DNA from: WACF01 sp040880205
GTDB lineage: Bacteria; Pseudomonadota; Gammaproteobacteria; Pseudomonadales; Cellvibrionaceae
DNA length: 25,803 bases
Assembly (NCBI GenBank): GCA_040880205.1
Contig: JBBDIU010000076.1
Location: 1 to 25,803, forward strand
Reading direction: 5' to 3'
Positions within the stretch are counted from its first letter, which is position 1. Each line of letters starts with the position of its first letter. The notes beneath the pieces are model-generated. The model had not been told where the DNA came from, made no database searches, and saw only the letters and a program-made list of their open reading frames with translations. Position numbers and translations under genes: made by a program. Positions 1 through 7,895 of the stretch are shown here, piece after piece.

Positions 1-135
1 AGACCGTATGCAGCAGGGATGCTGCATCCGAGCCCCCAGGGAAGGGTTAACGGCGTGTCTCGAAAAGGTGCTCCCAAGACCGCAACCGGGGTAATGCCCC
101 ACAAAATCGCTTAACTAAGTGCCATTCAGTCCACA
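1..135 (+). repeat. Dispersed inverted-repeat element, copy 1 (truncated by window start)
   Basis: The right arm at 57-82 matches the arm at 18663-18688 with 3 mismatches in 26. The loop at 5-56 matches the reverse complement of the loop at 18611-18662 at 51 of 52 positions. A tail at 110-135 matches 18709-18734 in direct orientation. Only four bases of the left arm are inside the window. The loop carries a hairpin at 8-27 with a 7-bp stem and the hexaloop AGGGAT. The loop is therefore inverted relative to the arm and tail when compared with copy 2. Confidence 0.85.
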
Positions 136-193
136 GTGAAGGTGCAGTGTTGTCGGACTGAGCGCAAGCCGCGCCGATAGACACGACTTTTTC

Positions 194-214
194 TGGCGAC
201 TGGCGACTGGCGAC
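194..214 (+). repeat. Heptamer tandem repeat (TGGCGAC x3)
   Basis: Three perfect copies of TGGCGAC are followed by a degenerate fourth unit (TGTAGAC, 215-221). The tract ends 15 bases before the ATG of the DnaT-repeat gene, so it and the degenerate unit take up the space where a Shine-Dalgarno site and 5' leader would be. A related unit (TAGCGAC) recurs at 2932-2959. Confidence 0.9.
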
Positions 215-229
215 TGTAGACTGTTGCCC

Positions 230-1351
230 ATGTCGTCTTCCCTGATTCCCGAAAAACCGCTCCTCGTTTCCCCTTCCCTGGCCGCCACCATTGGCCTGGA
301 GGAAGCCACCATGCTGGCGGTTTTGAACGAGCTGGCCGACCACCGGCCAGGCGAACTGCGCGATGGCTACGCCTGGCTTGAACTGGACGAGCCGCTGCTG
401 GTGAAACACTTGCCGTTTTGGACCGCGCACGACATCCAACGCATCAGTAAGAGCCTGCGGGATAAAGGCATAATCCTGCTAAATTCGGCACCCTTTATTC
501 AGAGCCGCCAACTGACCTTTGCCTTTAATGAAGTCACCGAGCAGGAATCGCCCGAGCCGCGCGCTGAGGCGCGTAACACGCCGGTGCGCGGCGCCAACCG
601 CATCGCGCCCCACTGGCAACCGAGCGACGAGGTATGGCAGCAACTGGCGCAACGCAATATCCCTGAACAGTTCGCCCGCGACCAGCTCCCCGAATTCATT
701 ACGTACTGGCGGGAACGGGACGAACCGGCCCACGCCTGGGGAGCGAAATTCCTGCGCGGCGTGGTACACGCGTGGCGCAATCACGAGACCGATTTCCGCC
801 GCCGGGAATCGGCCGCTCCGATGGACAGGAATTGGCGGCCCAGCCATGACGCCATGGAAGTGCTGGTCAAGCACGCCGCAATCAACCTCCAGTTCGTGGA
901 AGATGCGATTCCCGAGTTTGTTCTGTACTGGCAGGAACGAGGTGAGCCCTCACGCACCTGGAACAGCAAGTTTATCCAGCACGTCCGGCGTCAATGGAAC
1001 CGCTATACCGCCACTGTGGAAAACGATACCGTCCCCAAACCCATTCCCGCCGAATGGCAGCCAGGCGAGGACGTCTACGACGTGCTGCGCCTGGCCAATA
1101 TCGACATTAATTTCGCCAAGGGGCTGATAAAGGAATTTGTTATTTTTTGGCGCGACAATAAACAGGTACAATCCTCCTGGAACACCAAGTTTTTGCAGCA
1201 CGTGAAATATCACTGGGCCAGAAGCCACTCCCTCGGATCAACGGATACCCAGAGTCAGCACCATGCCGGACAAACCACTCACAGCTCTTCAAAAAGGACG
1301 CGCGAGCGCTCCCTCGTCGACGACCTCACCGACCGCAGCTGGGCCTTCTGA
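230..1351 (+). CDS. Replication/primosomal protein with three tandem DnaT-type domains
   Basis: About 373 residues. The first ~100 residues look like a winged-helix fold. Three repeats of about 73 residues follow, anchored at W129, W202 and W276, with the shared pattern W-x-P-x-x-D, then PEF-x-x-YW or EFVIFW, then W-x-x-KF-x-x-HV/VV-x-x-W. This pattern matches the DnaT DNA-binding domain, which in E. coli DnaT occurs once and helps primosome assembly and DnaB loading. The C-terminus is Ser/Arg rich and ends with a short acidic tail (VDDLTDRSWAF). The ATG at 230 is preferred over a TTG at 224, although neither has a clear ribosome binding site. The gene overlaps the next one by 89 bp. Together they resemble a lambda O/P-style pair: a DNA-binding protein followed by a helicase loader. 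The domain call is fairly sure; the exact role is inferred. Confidence 0.8.
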   Translation: MSSSLIPEKPLLVSPSLAATIGLEEATMLAVLNELADHRPGELRDGYAWLELDEPLLVKHLPFWTAHDIQRISKSLRDKGIILLNSAPFIQSRQLTFAFNEVTEQESPEPRAEARNTPVRGANRIAPHWQPSDEVWQQLAQRNIPEQFARDQLPEFITYWRERDEPAHAWGAKFLRGVVHAWRNHETDFRRRESAAPMDRNWRPSHDAMEVLVKHAAINLQFVEDAIPEFVLYWQERGEPSRTWNSKFIQHVRRQWNRYTATVENDTVPKPIPAEWQPGEDVYDVLRLANIDINFAKGLIKEFVIFWRDNKQVQSSWNTKFLQHVKYHWARSHSLGSTDTQSQHHAGQTTHSSSKRTRERSLVDDLTDRSWAF

Positions 1352-1928
1352 CAAAGCTGCCCCGGGCACCAAGCAGGTGGATGCGATCAATCAGGTGTTT
1401 GCCCTGTTTCGGGTGAATTACCACAACCAGTATTATGCCGCCTTCAACGACACCCAGCTGTTGAATCAAACCAAGAAGCTGTGGCTGGAAAGCTTGTCCC
1501 GCTTTGCCCCCGGCACCATATTATTGGCCGCCAAGCGCGCCATTGAAGGTTCCGAGTACCTGCCGACCCTGCACAAAATGATCGGCTATTGCCAGGGCGA
1601 CCCCGAGAGCCATGGCTTGCCCGATGCCCACCGCGCCTATCTGGAGGCCTGCCACGCCCCGACCCCCAAAGCCGAATATGAATGGACCCACCCGGCCATT
1701 TATTTCGCGGGTCGCGATACGGATTGGTATTTTCTGGCCACCAGCCCGGAGTACGTCGCGTTTCCCTTGTTTAAGAAGCAATATCAGCGCTGGTGCGAAC
1801 GGGTAATGGCGGGAGAAAGTTTACCGGACATCAAGGTCACCTTGATCGAGTCCGACACCGCCACACCGCTCAGCCGGGAAGAAAATCGGACCCGCCTTAA
1901 AACTCTCCGCAAGAAGTTAAATATCTAA
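1263..1928 (+). CDS. Lambda-P-like replicative helicase loader (replication protein P family)
   Basis: 221 residues. A low-complexity Ser/Thr/Ala/Pro/Lys leader (about 1-38) precedes a conserved domain with the patterns FALFRVNYHNQYY, LWLESLSRF and EYLPTLHKM. These are typical of chromosomal relatives of phage lambda replication protein P. Lambda P binds DnaB helicase and delivers it to the origin, and chromosomal homologues are thought to replace DnaC or DciA in some Proteobacteria. A second conserved block (HPAIYFAGRDTDWYFLATSPE) lies in the C-terminal half. The start lies 89 bp inside the preceding DnaT-repeat gene in another frame with only a weak ribosome binding site, which suggests translational coupling. 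The bax-type gene follows after 19 bp. Family assignment is from recognised sequence; the partner helicase is inferred. Confidence 0.75.
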   Translation: MPDKPLTALQKGRASAPSSTTSPTAAGPSDKAAPGTKQVDAINQVFALFRVNYHNQYYAAFNDTQLLNQTKKLWLESLSRFAPGTILLAAKRAIEGSEYLPTLHKMIGYCQGDPESHGLPDAHRAYLEACHAPTPKAEYEWTHPAIYFAGRDTDWYFLATSPEYVAFPLFKKQYQRWCERVMAGESLPDIKVTLIESDTATPLSREENRTRLKTLRKKLNI

Positions 1929-1947
1929 TATCGAGAGGGAGCCACAG

Positions 1948-2823
1948 ATGGCTGATCAAAACCTTTACAAATTTCTCTACACCAAGGAAAACGGCCAACC
2001 CGCGGCCAAGTGGGTGGCTATTACCATGGTATTGGTGGCGTTTTCATTGTTTTGCCTCGGACTCGTTTTTTATCTGGCGAGCTATCCACTGGCGTCCTCG
2101 GTCGAAATGGCAAGCGGTGAGCGTGTCTATGTCGAAATGATCGCGCCCGACTTTGCCAGTATGGAAATTATTGATGAGCGCAAAGAGGCTTTTTTTAGTT
2201 TTCTCACCCCGTTGATTGAACAGGAAAACCAACGCATTCTCCAACAGCGACAGCGGATACTCGAGATAAAGGCGGAACTGAGCGATAAAGGCAAAATATC
2301 CAAGCGCTCCCGCGCCACTATCGCGCGGTTGGTGGAAGAATATCGTTTCGAGGACGAAGAACTGCCACTTCAAGAGCAGCTCGACAAACTATTATTTCGT
2401 GCCGACCATATCCCCGTCTCCATGGTATTGGCTCAGGCGGCAACTGAATCGGCCTGGGGCACGTCGCGCTTTGCCAAGGACGGCAATAACTTTTTCGGTC
2501 AGTGGTGCTTCGTAGAGGGTTGTGGCGCCGTGCCCATGGAGCGCGGAAACGATCAAACCCACGAAGTTGCCGCGTTCGATAGCGCGCGCGATTCCGTGCG
2601 TTCCTATTTTCGCAACATCAACACCCATCGCGCCTACCGCAAAATGCGCGCAACGCGCGCCGCGTTGCGCGAAGCGGAAGAAAATATTGTCGGCCTTGAG
2701 CTGATCAAAGGCCTGGGCAGCTATTCCGAACGCGGCCAGGACTACATCAACGACCTCCGACAAATCATCACCGGCAATCAACTATCCGAACTGGACACCC
2801 CACAACCCTCCGAAAGCGGCTGA
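1948..2823 (+). CDS. bax: Bax-type membrane-anchored N-acetylglucosaminidase
   Basis: 291 residues. There is one membrane segment at about 21-45 with a short cytoplasmic N-terminus, so the catalytic part should face the periplasm. The region from about 150 to 275 is a glucosaminidase domain of the FlgJ/Bax type (Pfam glucosaminidase). It includes HIPVSMVLAQAATESAWG, with probable catalytic acid E167, and the later blocks FGQWCF and SVRSYFRNIN. The expected role is cleavage of glycosidic bonds in peptidoglycan. The segment at about 90-130 is charged and helical, a likely stalk. A good ribosome binding site (GAGAGGGAG) lies just upstream, and the gene follows the helicase loader by 19 bp, so it may be cotranscribed. 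No functional link to replication is evident. Confidence 0.82.
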   Translation: MADQNLYKFLYTKENGQPAAKWVAITMVLVAFSLFCLGLVFYLASYPLASSVEMASGERVYVEMIAPDFASMEIIDERKEAFFSFLTPLIEQENQRILQQRQRILEIKAELSDKGKISKRSRATIARLVEEYRFEDEELPLQEQLDKLLFRADHIPVSMVLAQAATESAWGTSRFAKDGNNFFGQWCFVEGCGAVPMERGNDQTHEVAAFDSARDSVRSYFRNINTHRAYRKMRATRAALREAEENIVGLELIKGLGSYSERGQDYINDLRQIITGNQLSELDTPQPSESG

Positions 2824-2829
2824 TAATGG

Positions 2830-2855
2830 GTTCAAATTTTGTTTTTTATTTGAAC
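2830..2855 (+). terminator. Possible weak terminator after bax-type gene
   Basis: GTTCAAAT (2830-2837) pairs with ATTTGAAC (2848-2855) around a T-rich loop and is followed by TTTTC. The stem is AT-rich and short, so termination would be weak. Confidence 0.35.
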
Positions 2856-2880
2856 TTTTCCCGATTCCCCGTTCTTATCC

Positions 2881-2915
2881 CACTTCCCACTTCCCACTTC
2901 CCACTTCCCACTTCC
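2881..2915 (+). repeat. Heptamer tandem repeat (CACTTCC x5)
   Basis: Five perfect tandem copies of CACTTCC lie in the noncoding region between the bax-type and deacetylase genes. Read on the other strand the unit is GGAAGTG, related in style to the GGGAACA tract at the window end. Confidence 0.95.
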
Positions 2916-2931
2916 CATTATTTGCACTTAC

Positions 2932-2959
2932 TAGCGACTAGAGATTAGCGACTAGCGAC
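2932..2959 (+). repeat. Heptamer tandem repeat (TAGCGAC, 4 units)
   Basis: Four heptads in register: TAGCGAC, TAGAGAT, TAGCGAC, TAGCGAC. The unit differs by one base from TGGCGAC at 194-214. It lies 16 bp after the CACTTCC tract. Confidence 0.9.
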
Positions 2960-2991
2960 TTTTCCTCCCTCACGTCTCGTTTCCACGCATT

Positions 2992-3363
2992 GCACGGCTG
3001 GGCGGGTACTGTTTCTGCGTTCAATGGGCCATCTCGGTGTCCTGTCTGACTAGTTCGCATTATTTCAGCGTGCCATACAAAGCCTCTGGCAAGGCGCGGT
3101 TCGCAGTGAATGGCCGTAGCCCTTTACAAGAATCGCAACACCGCCAGAGGCTTTGTATGGCGCGCCCTTCGGGAGCCTATATCAGACGCTATTACGGCGT
3201 TGCACTCCTTGGAAATAGCACCACTATTCCCGGCGGAGTGCGCCTTGTACTAGCGCCTGATTTAGGCTCTGAAACAATGCGAACTAGTCAGACAGGACAC
3301 TAGCCCCGTCCCGCTGCTGTCCCTGCAGCTATTCACTCCGAAACAGCACCCGCCCAGCCGCGC
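2992..3363. repeat. Outer inverted repeat enclosing a MITE-like element
   Basis: 2992-3017 and 3338-3363 are imperfect inverted repeats (about 23 of 26 positions complementary), and weaker complementarity continues outward. The TIR-bounded element 3037-3300 lies inside. This looks like an earlier hairpin into whose loop the element inserted, or a larger composite element. The rest of 2824-3441 holds only heptamer repeats and no convincing gene. Confidence 0.7.
3037..3300. mobile_element. MITE-like element 1 (264 bp, 32-bp terminal inverted repeats)
   Basis: Terminal inverted repeats 3037-3068 and 3269-3300 are complementary over 32 bp with one mismatch. Two hairpin arms lie inside. Arm A pairs 3072-3090 with 3143-3161 (19 bp, perfect). 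Arm B pairs 3173-3190 with 3252-3269 (16 of 18), with an inner stem pairing 3196-3208 with 3235-3244. No transposase is encoded. An open frame across 3037-3303 has no recognisable protein features and follows the symmetry of the repeat. No clear target-site duplication is visible. Confidence 0.8.
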
Positions 3364-3419
3364 AAAGCTGCCCCGTGCTGGAACCGCGCAACGGCACATT
3401 CACCTTGCACGTTTTACTA

Positions 3420-3447
3420 TTCACCATTCACGCCCCACATCTCACAT
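3420..3447 (+). repeat. Degenerate heptamer repeat (TCAC-type units)
   Basis: Four heptads in register (TTCACCA, TTCACGC, CCCACAT, CTCACAT) share a central CAC. The last unit overlaps the stop codon of the deacetylase gene (3442-3444), so the tract marks the 3' boundary of that gene. Confidence 0.55.
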
Positions 3448-4545
3448 CTCTTCATACCACTCACCATTCGGCTTTTTCCGAATAAATACCTGCGAATACC
3501 AATAAAAACGCCCCGCCTGGTCACTCATGGCCGTGCAGTTATAGCGGGAACGACCCACCGGCAATGGTTTTTCCGCCCGCGCAATAATCTGTTTGCCATT
3601 CACCTCGACGGGAATCGCACCCTGGCCACTGGCAAAACACTGCACGCGTCTGGCAATTCCCTCCTCGGCAAAGGTCAGCAATAAACCGGGCCGGTCCACT
3701 GATTGCGGTAGCACAGTATCGCGCAGCTCTCTCCGCCCGGCACGCACCTCAACCTTGGTCAGGGGCATGGGCCGGCTCGCCACCTTGGTTTTGAAGTCCT
3801 CCATGTTGCCGTATATCCCGCCGAAGGGAAAACGGGGCAGAACCTGTAAATCTTCTATCCCGCCCAATGGACCCGACTGTTGTCCAAAAGCGATGAAATC
3901 CAAGTCCGCCAACAGCGCCACGGTTGCCAGGTCGTACTCGCCATAGGGATAGGCGAACACGCGGTGGCGTTGGCCGGTTTCCTCGGCAATGGTTGCTTCG
4001 GTAGTCATTACCTCGTTTCGCATTCGTTGCCGCCACTCTCCTTCCGACTCACCTGCCTGGCGACGGATCATGTGGGTGTGGCTGTAGGAATGATTGGCAA
4101 TGGTGGCGCCCGCCTTGGCCATTTCCCGCACGTTGTCCCAACTGACAAACTGCCCCTGGCCCTGCTGGAGCGGCTTGGTGTTGAGGAATATTGTGAAAGG
4201 CCAGCCATAGTCTTTTAGAATCGGGAAGGCGGTGGTATAGATCGAGTCGTAGCCGTCGTCGAAGGTAATGGCCACGGTTTTGTCCGGCAGCGCTCGGCCC
4301 GCTTTCAAGCTGGCGGTCAACGCTTCCAGAGGAACCACCTCGTAACCGGCTTCCTTCAGATAAGCCATATGCTCGCGAAACAATTGCGGCGAGATCGAAG
4401 TGGCCGCCGGCGTGTCCGAGCTGATGTGATGGTACTGCAGCACCACCGCGGCCAGGCCTGGCAATGGTGTCAATACCACCAGCAACAGGCAGGCAAGCGC
4501 AACTGCTTTTGGGAATACAAACGGGAACGTGTTCTGGGTACGCAT
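3442..4545 (-). CDS. Secreted polysaccharide deacetylase (NodB-type)
   Basis: 367 residues from the ATG at 4545, chosen because GAGGA lies just upstream; a GTG nine codons earlier is less likely. A signal peptide covers about 1-32. The NodB/polysaccharide deacetylase domain follows. It has the metal-binding motif TFDDGYD (94-100, with D96/D97), the HSYSH zinc-ligand motif (152-156) and the YPYGEYD loop (199-205). These enzymes remove N- or O-acetyl groups from sugar polymers such as chitin, peptidoglycan or exopolysaccharide. The N-terminal pattern VVLQYHHIS resembles the PgaB/IcaB-like branch, but no PNAG synthesis genes are nearby. The C-terminal ~130 residues are less conserved and contain a few Cys. 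It stands alone on the minus strand, divergent from aceK. The substrate is unknown. Confidence 0.85.
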   Translation of the reverse strand: MRTQNTFPFVFPKAVALACLLLVVLTPLPGLAAVVLQYHHISSDTPAATSISPQLFREHMAYLKEAGYEVVPLEALTASLKAGRALPDKTVAITFDDGYDSIYTTAFPILKDYGWPFTIFLNTKPLQQGQGQFVSWDNVREMAKAGATIANHSYSHTHMIRRQAGESEGEWRQRMRNEVMTTEATIAEETGQRHRVFAYPYGEYDLATVALLADLDFIAFGQQSGPLGGIEDLQVLPRFPFGGIYGNMEDFKTKVASRPMPLTKVEVRAGRRELRDTVLPQSVDRPGLLLTFAEEGIARRVQCFASGQGAIPVEVNGKQIIARAEKPLPVGRSRYNCTAMSDQAGRFYWYSQVFIRKKPNGEWYEEM

Positions 4546-4721
4546 GGATATCCTCATGAGTTTCACTGTCACTGGCGCCCAACATAGCGAAACTGGGACC
4601 GCTTAGTCCAGTATTAGCGCACACGATGGTTCACGACCAGCGGATGACTTTTCTTCGTTAATGAGCCACTATATTGCCCATCTATTATTACTGTGCGTTT
4701 CGTTTAGCATTCTGATTGCCC

Positions 4722-6506
4722 ATGAGCCCAGCCGAATTCAGCAGCCCCTCGCCCACGGCCCGCCGCATTGCCAAGACCATTCTCAATGGCTTTGAAGCCT
4801 ATTTTGCCGACTTCCAGAATATTACGCTCGGCGCCAAGGCTCGCTTCGAGAAGGCCGACTGGCAGGGCGTGCAAGGTGCCCACCGCGAGCGCATTGAACT
4901 GTACAAGCGCAAGGTCGACCAGATTCGACAACTGACCCGCGAAGTCACCAGCAAGGACGTCAGCGATCTGGAGATCTGGCGTCAGGCGCGCAATGCCTAC
5001 GCCCAACTGGTGGACAATCACAACAATTACGAAATCGCCGAAACATTTTTCAATTCCATATTCTGCGGCCAGTTCGAGCACGAACACATTCATGACCGCT
5101 ACATGTTCGTCAAACCTTCTCGCGACCTGGACGACAAACCGCTGAAAGGCTATTCCATTTATGTGTCTTACAGCATAGAGCGGGGGCTGGTGGATCTGGT
5201 TTCGCGTATTTTGGACGACTTCAAGTTTTCCACCCCATGGGAAAATAAAAAACGGGATACGGCCAATATTGTTCACGCCATTCATGAACACATCATGCCA
5301 CACTTCGACGGAGAAACATCGGAAGTCCGCATCGACGTACTGGAGTCGGTTTTTTATCGCAACAAGGGCGCCTATCTGGTGGGCCGAGCGGGTTACAAAG
5401 GCCAATACATCCCACTGATCCTGCCCTTGTTGCACAACGAAGCCGGTGGCATTTACGTCGATTCCGTCATTTTTGAGCCGGACGATGTCAGTATTATTTT
5501 CAGCTTTACCCGCTCCTATTTTATGGTGGATGCACCCATCCCTTCGCGCTTTGTGCGTTTCATCCGGTCCCTGATTCCACAAAAGGAGCTGATGGAAATC
5601 TACAACGCCATCGGTTTCAATAAACACGGAAAAACTGAATTTTATCGCCATATCATTAATCACCTTAAAGCCAGCGACGATAAGTTTGTCATCGCCCCGG
5701 GTATAAAAGGCATGGTAATGACGGTGTTTACCCTGCCGTCCTACGACGTGGTATTTAAAATCATCAAGGACAAATTCGGTTCATCAAAAAATATTACCGA
5801 GGCCACGGTAAAGGAAAAGTACAAACTGGTATCCCGCGCCGACCGGGCGGGGCGAATGGCGGATACCCAGGAATACCGCAATTTTATTTTCTACCGCAAC
5901 CGCTTTAGCGACGAACTGATTGAAGAACTCATGGACGTGGCGCGATCCAAGATCGTCCTGACCGACAAACTGCTCACCGTGGAACATCTCTATATTGAGC
6001 GGCGAATGACGCCGCTGAATCTCTACTTAAAAGCCGCCACGGACGAGCAAATTGCAGATGTAATGGATGAATACGGCAACGCCATCAAGGAACTGGCGAT
6101 TGCCAATATCTTTACCGGCGATATGCTGCTCAAGAACTTCGGTGTCACCCGACACGGGCGCGTGGTGTTCTACGACTACGATGAAATCGCCGCAATCACT
6201 GATTGTCGATTCCGCAAAATTCCCGAACCGCGCAATGAAATGGAAGAGATGTCCAGCACCCCTTTTTATACCGTGCGCGAAAACGATGTGTTCCCGGAAG
6301 AGTTTGCCTTGTTCTTTGCCGGCAATGAAAAGGCCCGCAAAGCGTTCGAAAGCCGGCATGCCGATTTATACGACTACCGCTATTGGCAGAAAATCCAACG
6401 ACAAGTCAAGGAAGGCTATCTGGCGGATACCTTCCCCTATCGACGCCGCAAGCGCTTTGCCCGCCAGGACCTTTCCACCCAGAAGCGAGCCCGGCATTTC
6501 CAGTGA
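4722..6506 (+). CDS. aceK: Isocitrate dehydrogenase kinase/phosphatase AceK
   Basis: 594 residues, near the ~578 of E. coli AceK. This cytoplasmic bifunctional enzyme phosphorylates isocitrate dehydrogenase to divert carbon into the glyoxylate shunt and also dephosphorylates it. The nucleotide-binding stretch APGIKGMVM (about 325-333) is present, as are the catalytic-site blocks GDMLLKNFGVTRHGRVVFYD (about 466-485) and DYDEI, which correspond to E. coli D457 and D475. The ATG at 4722 is preferred to a TTG at 4716; no good ribosome binding site is visible. Unlike E. coli, no aceA or aceB is adjacent, a common arrangement outside enterics. The protein ends with a basic tail (RRRKRFARQDL region). 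Confidence 0.97.
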   Translation: MSPAEFSSPSPTARRIAKTILNGFEAYFADFQNITLGAKARFEKADWQGVQGAHRERIELYKRKVDQIRQLTREVTSKDVSDLEIWRQARNAYAQLVDNHNNYEIAETFFNSIFCGQFEHEHIHDRYMFVKPSRDLDDKPLKGYSIYVSYSIERGLVDLVSRILDDFKFSTPWENKKRDTANIVHAIHEHIMPHFDGETSEVRIDVLESVFYRNKGAYLVGRAGYKGQYIPLILPLLHNEAGGIYVDSVIFEPDDVSIIFSFTRSYFMVDAPIPSRFVRFIRSLIPQKELMEIYNAIGFNKHGKTEFYRHIINHLKASDDKFVIAPGIKGMVMTVFTLPSYDVVFKIIKDKFGSSKNITEATVKEKYKLVSRADRAGRMADTQEYRNFIFYRNRFSDELIEELMDVARSKIVLTDKLLTVEHLYIERRMTPLNLYLKAATDEQIADVMDEYGNAIKELAIANIFTGDMLLKNFGVTRHGRVVFYDYDEIAAITDCRFRKIPEPRNEMEEMSSTPFYTVRENDVFPEEFALFFAGNEKARKAFESRHADLYDYRYWQKIQRQVKEGYLADTFPYRRRKRFARQDLSTQKRARHFQ

Positions 6507-6638
6507 TGCGCGCGCCCTTTCTCCGGACCCCGCATGCACCCTGTCACGTTATCGGCATTTGATTGTCGCCATTAATGGCTGCAAGGGAACTCCACGGAGC
6601 GGCACAAATCGAATTCCAGCCGGCAGTGCAAAGCCGAC

Positions 6639-6698
6639 TCAAGGAGCGACATAGTCAACAAGTGATACAGTCAATGAGCGAGATCGTCAAGGAGTGAC
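6639..6698 (+). repeat. Short repeated SD-like motif upstream of DUF4142 gene
   Basis: TCAAGGAGCGAC (6639-6650), TCAATGAGCGAG (6671-6682) and TCAAGGAGTGAC (6687-6698) are related units. Only the last is positioned to act as the ribosome binding site of the following gene. Confidence 0.5.
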
Positions 6699-6702
6699 AA
6701 TC

Positions 6703-7287
6703 ATGAAAGTTCAGTCAGCCCGCCTTTATGCCACCGTAACCACCGCCATTCTGGCGACCATCACCGCCGCATGCAGCATGCCCAGCAAACCGATGATCGA
6801 AACAGCGGCCGAGGCATCCAAACCATTCTCCAGCGGCGAAATTCTCCAGGTTCTGCAAACGCTCAACGAAGCCGAGATCGAGCAGGCGCGGCTGGCGGAA
6901 CAGCGATCGCAAACTGAAGAGGTTCGCGAAGCAGCCGAACTGATCATTGACCACCATACCTCGGCCGTCGAGCGCATCGACAACATCGCCCGCGATCACG
7001 GAATTGCGCTGGAAGAGAGCCCGTTGAGCCGCGGCCTGGAATCCCAGTCCAGTGAAATCCGCCAGGAGCTTGCCGCGCTATCGGGCTCGGAATTCGATTG
7101 CGTCTACTTGCAGAAACAAGTAGAGCAACACCGGCTCGCCTTGGATACGGTACACACTGATCTGCTACCGGACGCCGAGCTACGCCCGATCAGGGAAACG
7201 CTGGGCGAGATGGCGCCGCAACTCGAGCAACATCAACGGGCGAGCCGCCAGGTTATTGCCAACCTGCCGGAATGCGACGAACCCTGA
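6703..7287 (+). CDS. DUF4142-type small periplasmic protein, probable lipoprotein
   Basis: 194 residues from the ATG at 6703, which has AAGGAG eight bases upstream. The N-terminal hydrophobic stretch ends in ITAAC, a plausible though not ideal lipobox with Cys at about 24. The mature part is alpha-helical and rich in Glu/Gln/Ala/Arg. The pattern ILQVLQTLNEAEIEQARLAE followed by AAELIIDHHTSAVERI is typical of the DUF4142 family, which has a ferritin-like helical bundle and no established biochemical function. Family members are often induced by stress, and that is the only role hint. Only 5 bp separate its stop from the stop of the convergent LysE-type gene, and no terminator is visible between them. 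Confidence 0.7.
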   Translation: MKVQSARLYATVTTAILATITAACSMPSKPMIETAAEASKPFSSGEILQVLQTLNEAEIEQARLAEQRSQTEEVREAAELIIDHHTSAVERIDNIARDHGIALEESPLSRGLESQSSEIRQELAALSGSEFDCVYLQKQVEQHRLALDTVHTDLLPDAELRPIRETLGEMAPQLEQHQRASRQVIANLPECDEP

Positions 7288-7292
7288 CATCG

Positions 7293-7895
7293 CTACTGTC
7301 CGCTCCTGGTCCCAGCCAGGAGTGCGCCGGCCGCCAAATACAGCAAGCCACTTACGCCATTGTGGTACTTGAGCAGCGCGCTGTGCTCGACAAATCCCGC
7401 AATCCTGCTGGCAAGCAAGGCGTAACCCGAATCCAAAGCAACGGCGAGCAGCCAAAAGATCGCGGAAAGCTGCGCAACCTGCCAGAGAAATGATTCACTG
7501 GCGCTGGCAAATTGCGGCAGGAAGGCGCTGAAGAATAAAATAGTTTTGGGATTGGTCAACGAAATCCAAAATCCACGCCGGAAGGAACCCAAGGCGGTGG
7601 CGGGCGCGTGAGACCGGGTTCGCAGGCGCCTTAGGTGATCGATGCCCAGATACACCAGATAGGCGACGCCGACCCACTTAAGCCACAGCAGGCCGTTGGT
7701 TAGCACCGCCACGAAGGAGGCGGTGCCGATCGCGGCAATACCCAATTGAATGGCCATTGCCACACTGGTGCCGGCAACCGTTTGCAATCCACGCACCCTG
7801 CCGCCGGTAATACTGGTCGACACGATCACCAGCACATTGGGGCCGGGAATAATAATGATCGCCATCGAAACCAGGATAAATGATACAAGCTCCAT
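7293..7895 (-). CDS. LysE/RhtB-family amino-acid exporter
   Basis: 200 residues from the ATG at 7895, chosen over a GTG two codons upstream because GAGGTG sits at suitable spacing. About six hydrophobic segments span the protein. The N-terminal signature IIIIPGPNVLVIVS and the mid-protein block FWISLTNPKTILFF are hallmarks of the LysE/RhtB superfamily of inner-membrane exporters of amino acids (lysine, homoserine, threonine, leucine). The substrate cannot be assigned. It is the last gene of a minus-strand run and lies tail to tail with the DUF4142 gene. Confidence 0.88.
   Translation of the reverse strand: MELVSFILVSMAIIIIPGPNVLVIVSTSITGGRVRGLQTVAGTSVAMAIQLGIAAIGTASFVAVLTNGLLWLKWVGVAYLVYLGIDHLRRLRTRSHAPATALGSFRRGFWISLTNPKTILFFSAFLPQFASASESFLWQVAQLSAIFWLLAVALDSGYALLASRIAGFVEHSALLKYHNGVSGLLYLAAGALLAGTRSGQ

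Noticed and set aside
3037..3300. Integron attC-like site
   Set aside because: The imperfect palindrome lacks the conserved core sites (GTTRRRY and RYYYAAC) at its ends and no integrase or cassettes are present.
3037..3303. 88-codon open frame on the plus strand
   Set aside because: It coincides with the inverted-repeat element; the codons follow the repeat symmetry, and there is no ribosome binding site or recognisable domain.
4704..5663. Long open frame antisense to aceK
   Set aside because: AceK on the plus strand is unambiguous; the antisense frame is explained by codon bias and has no family signature.
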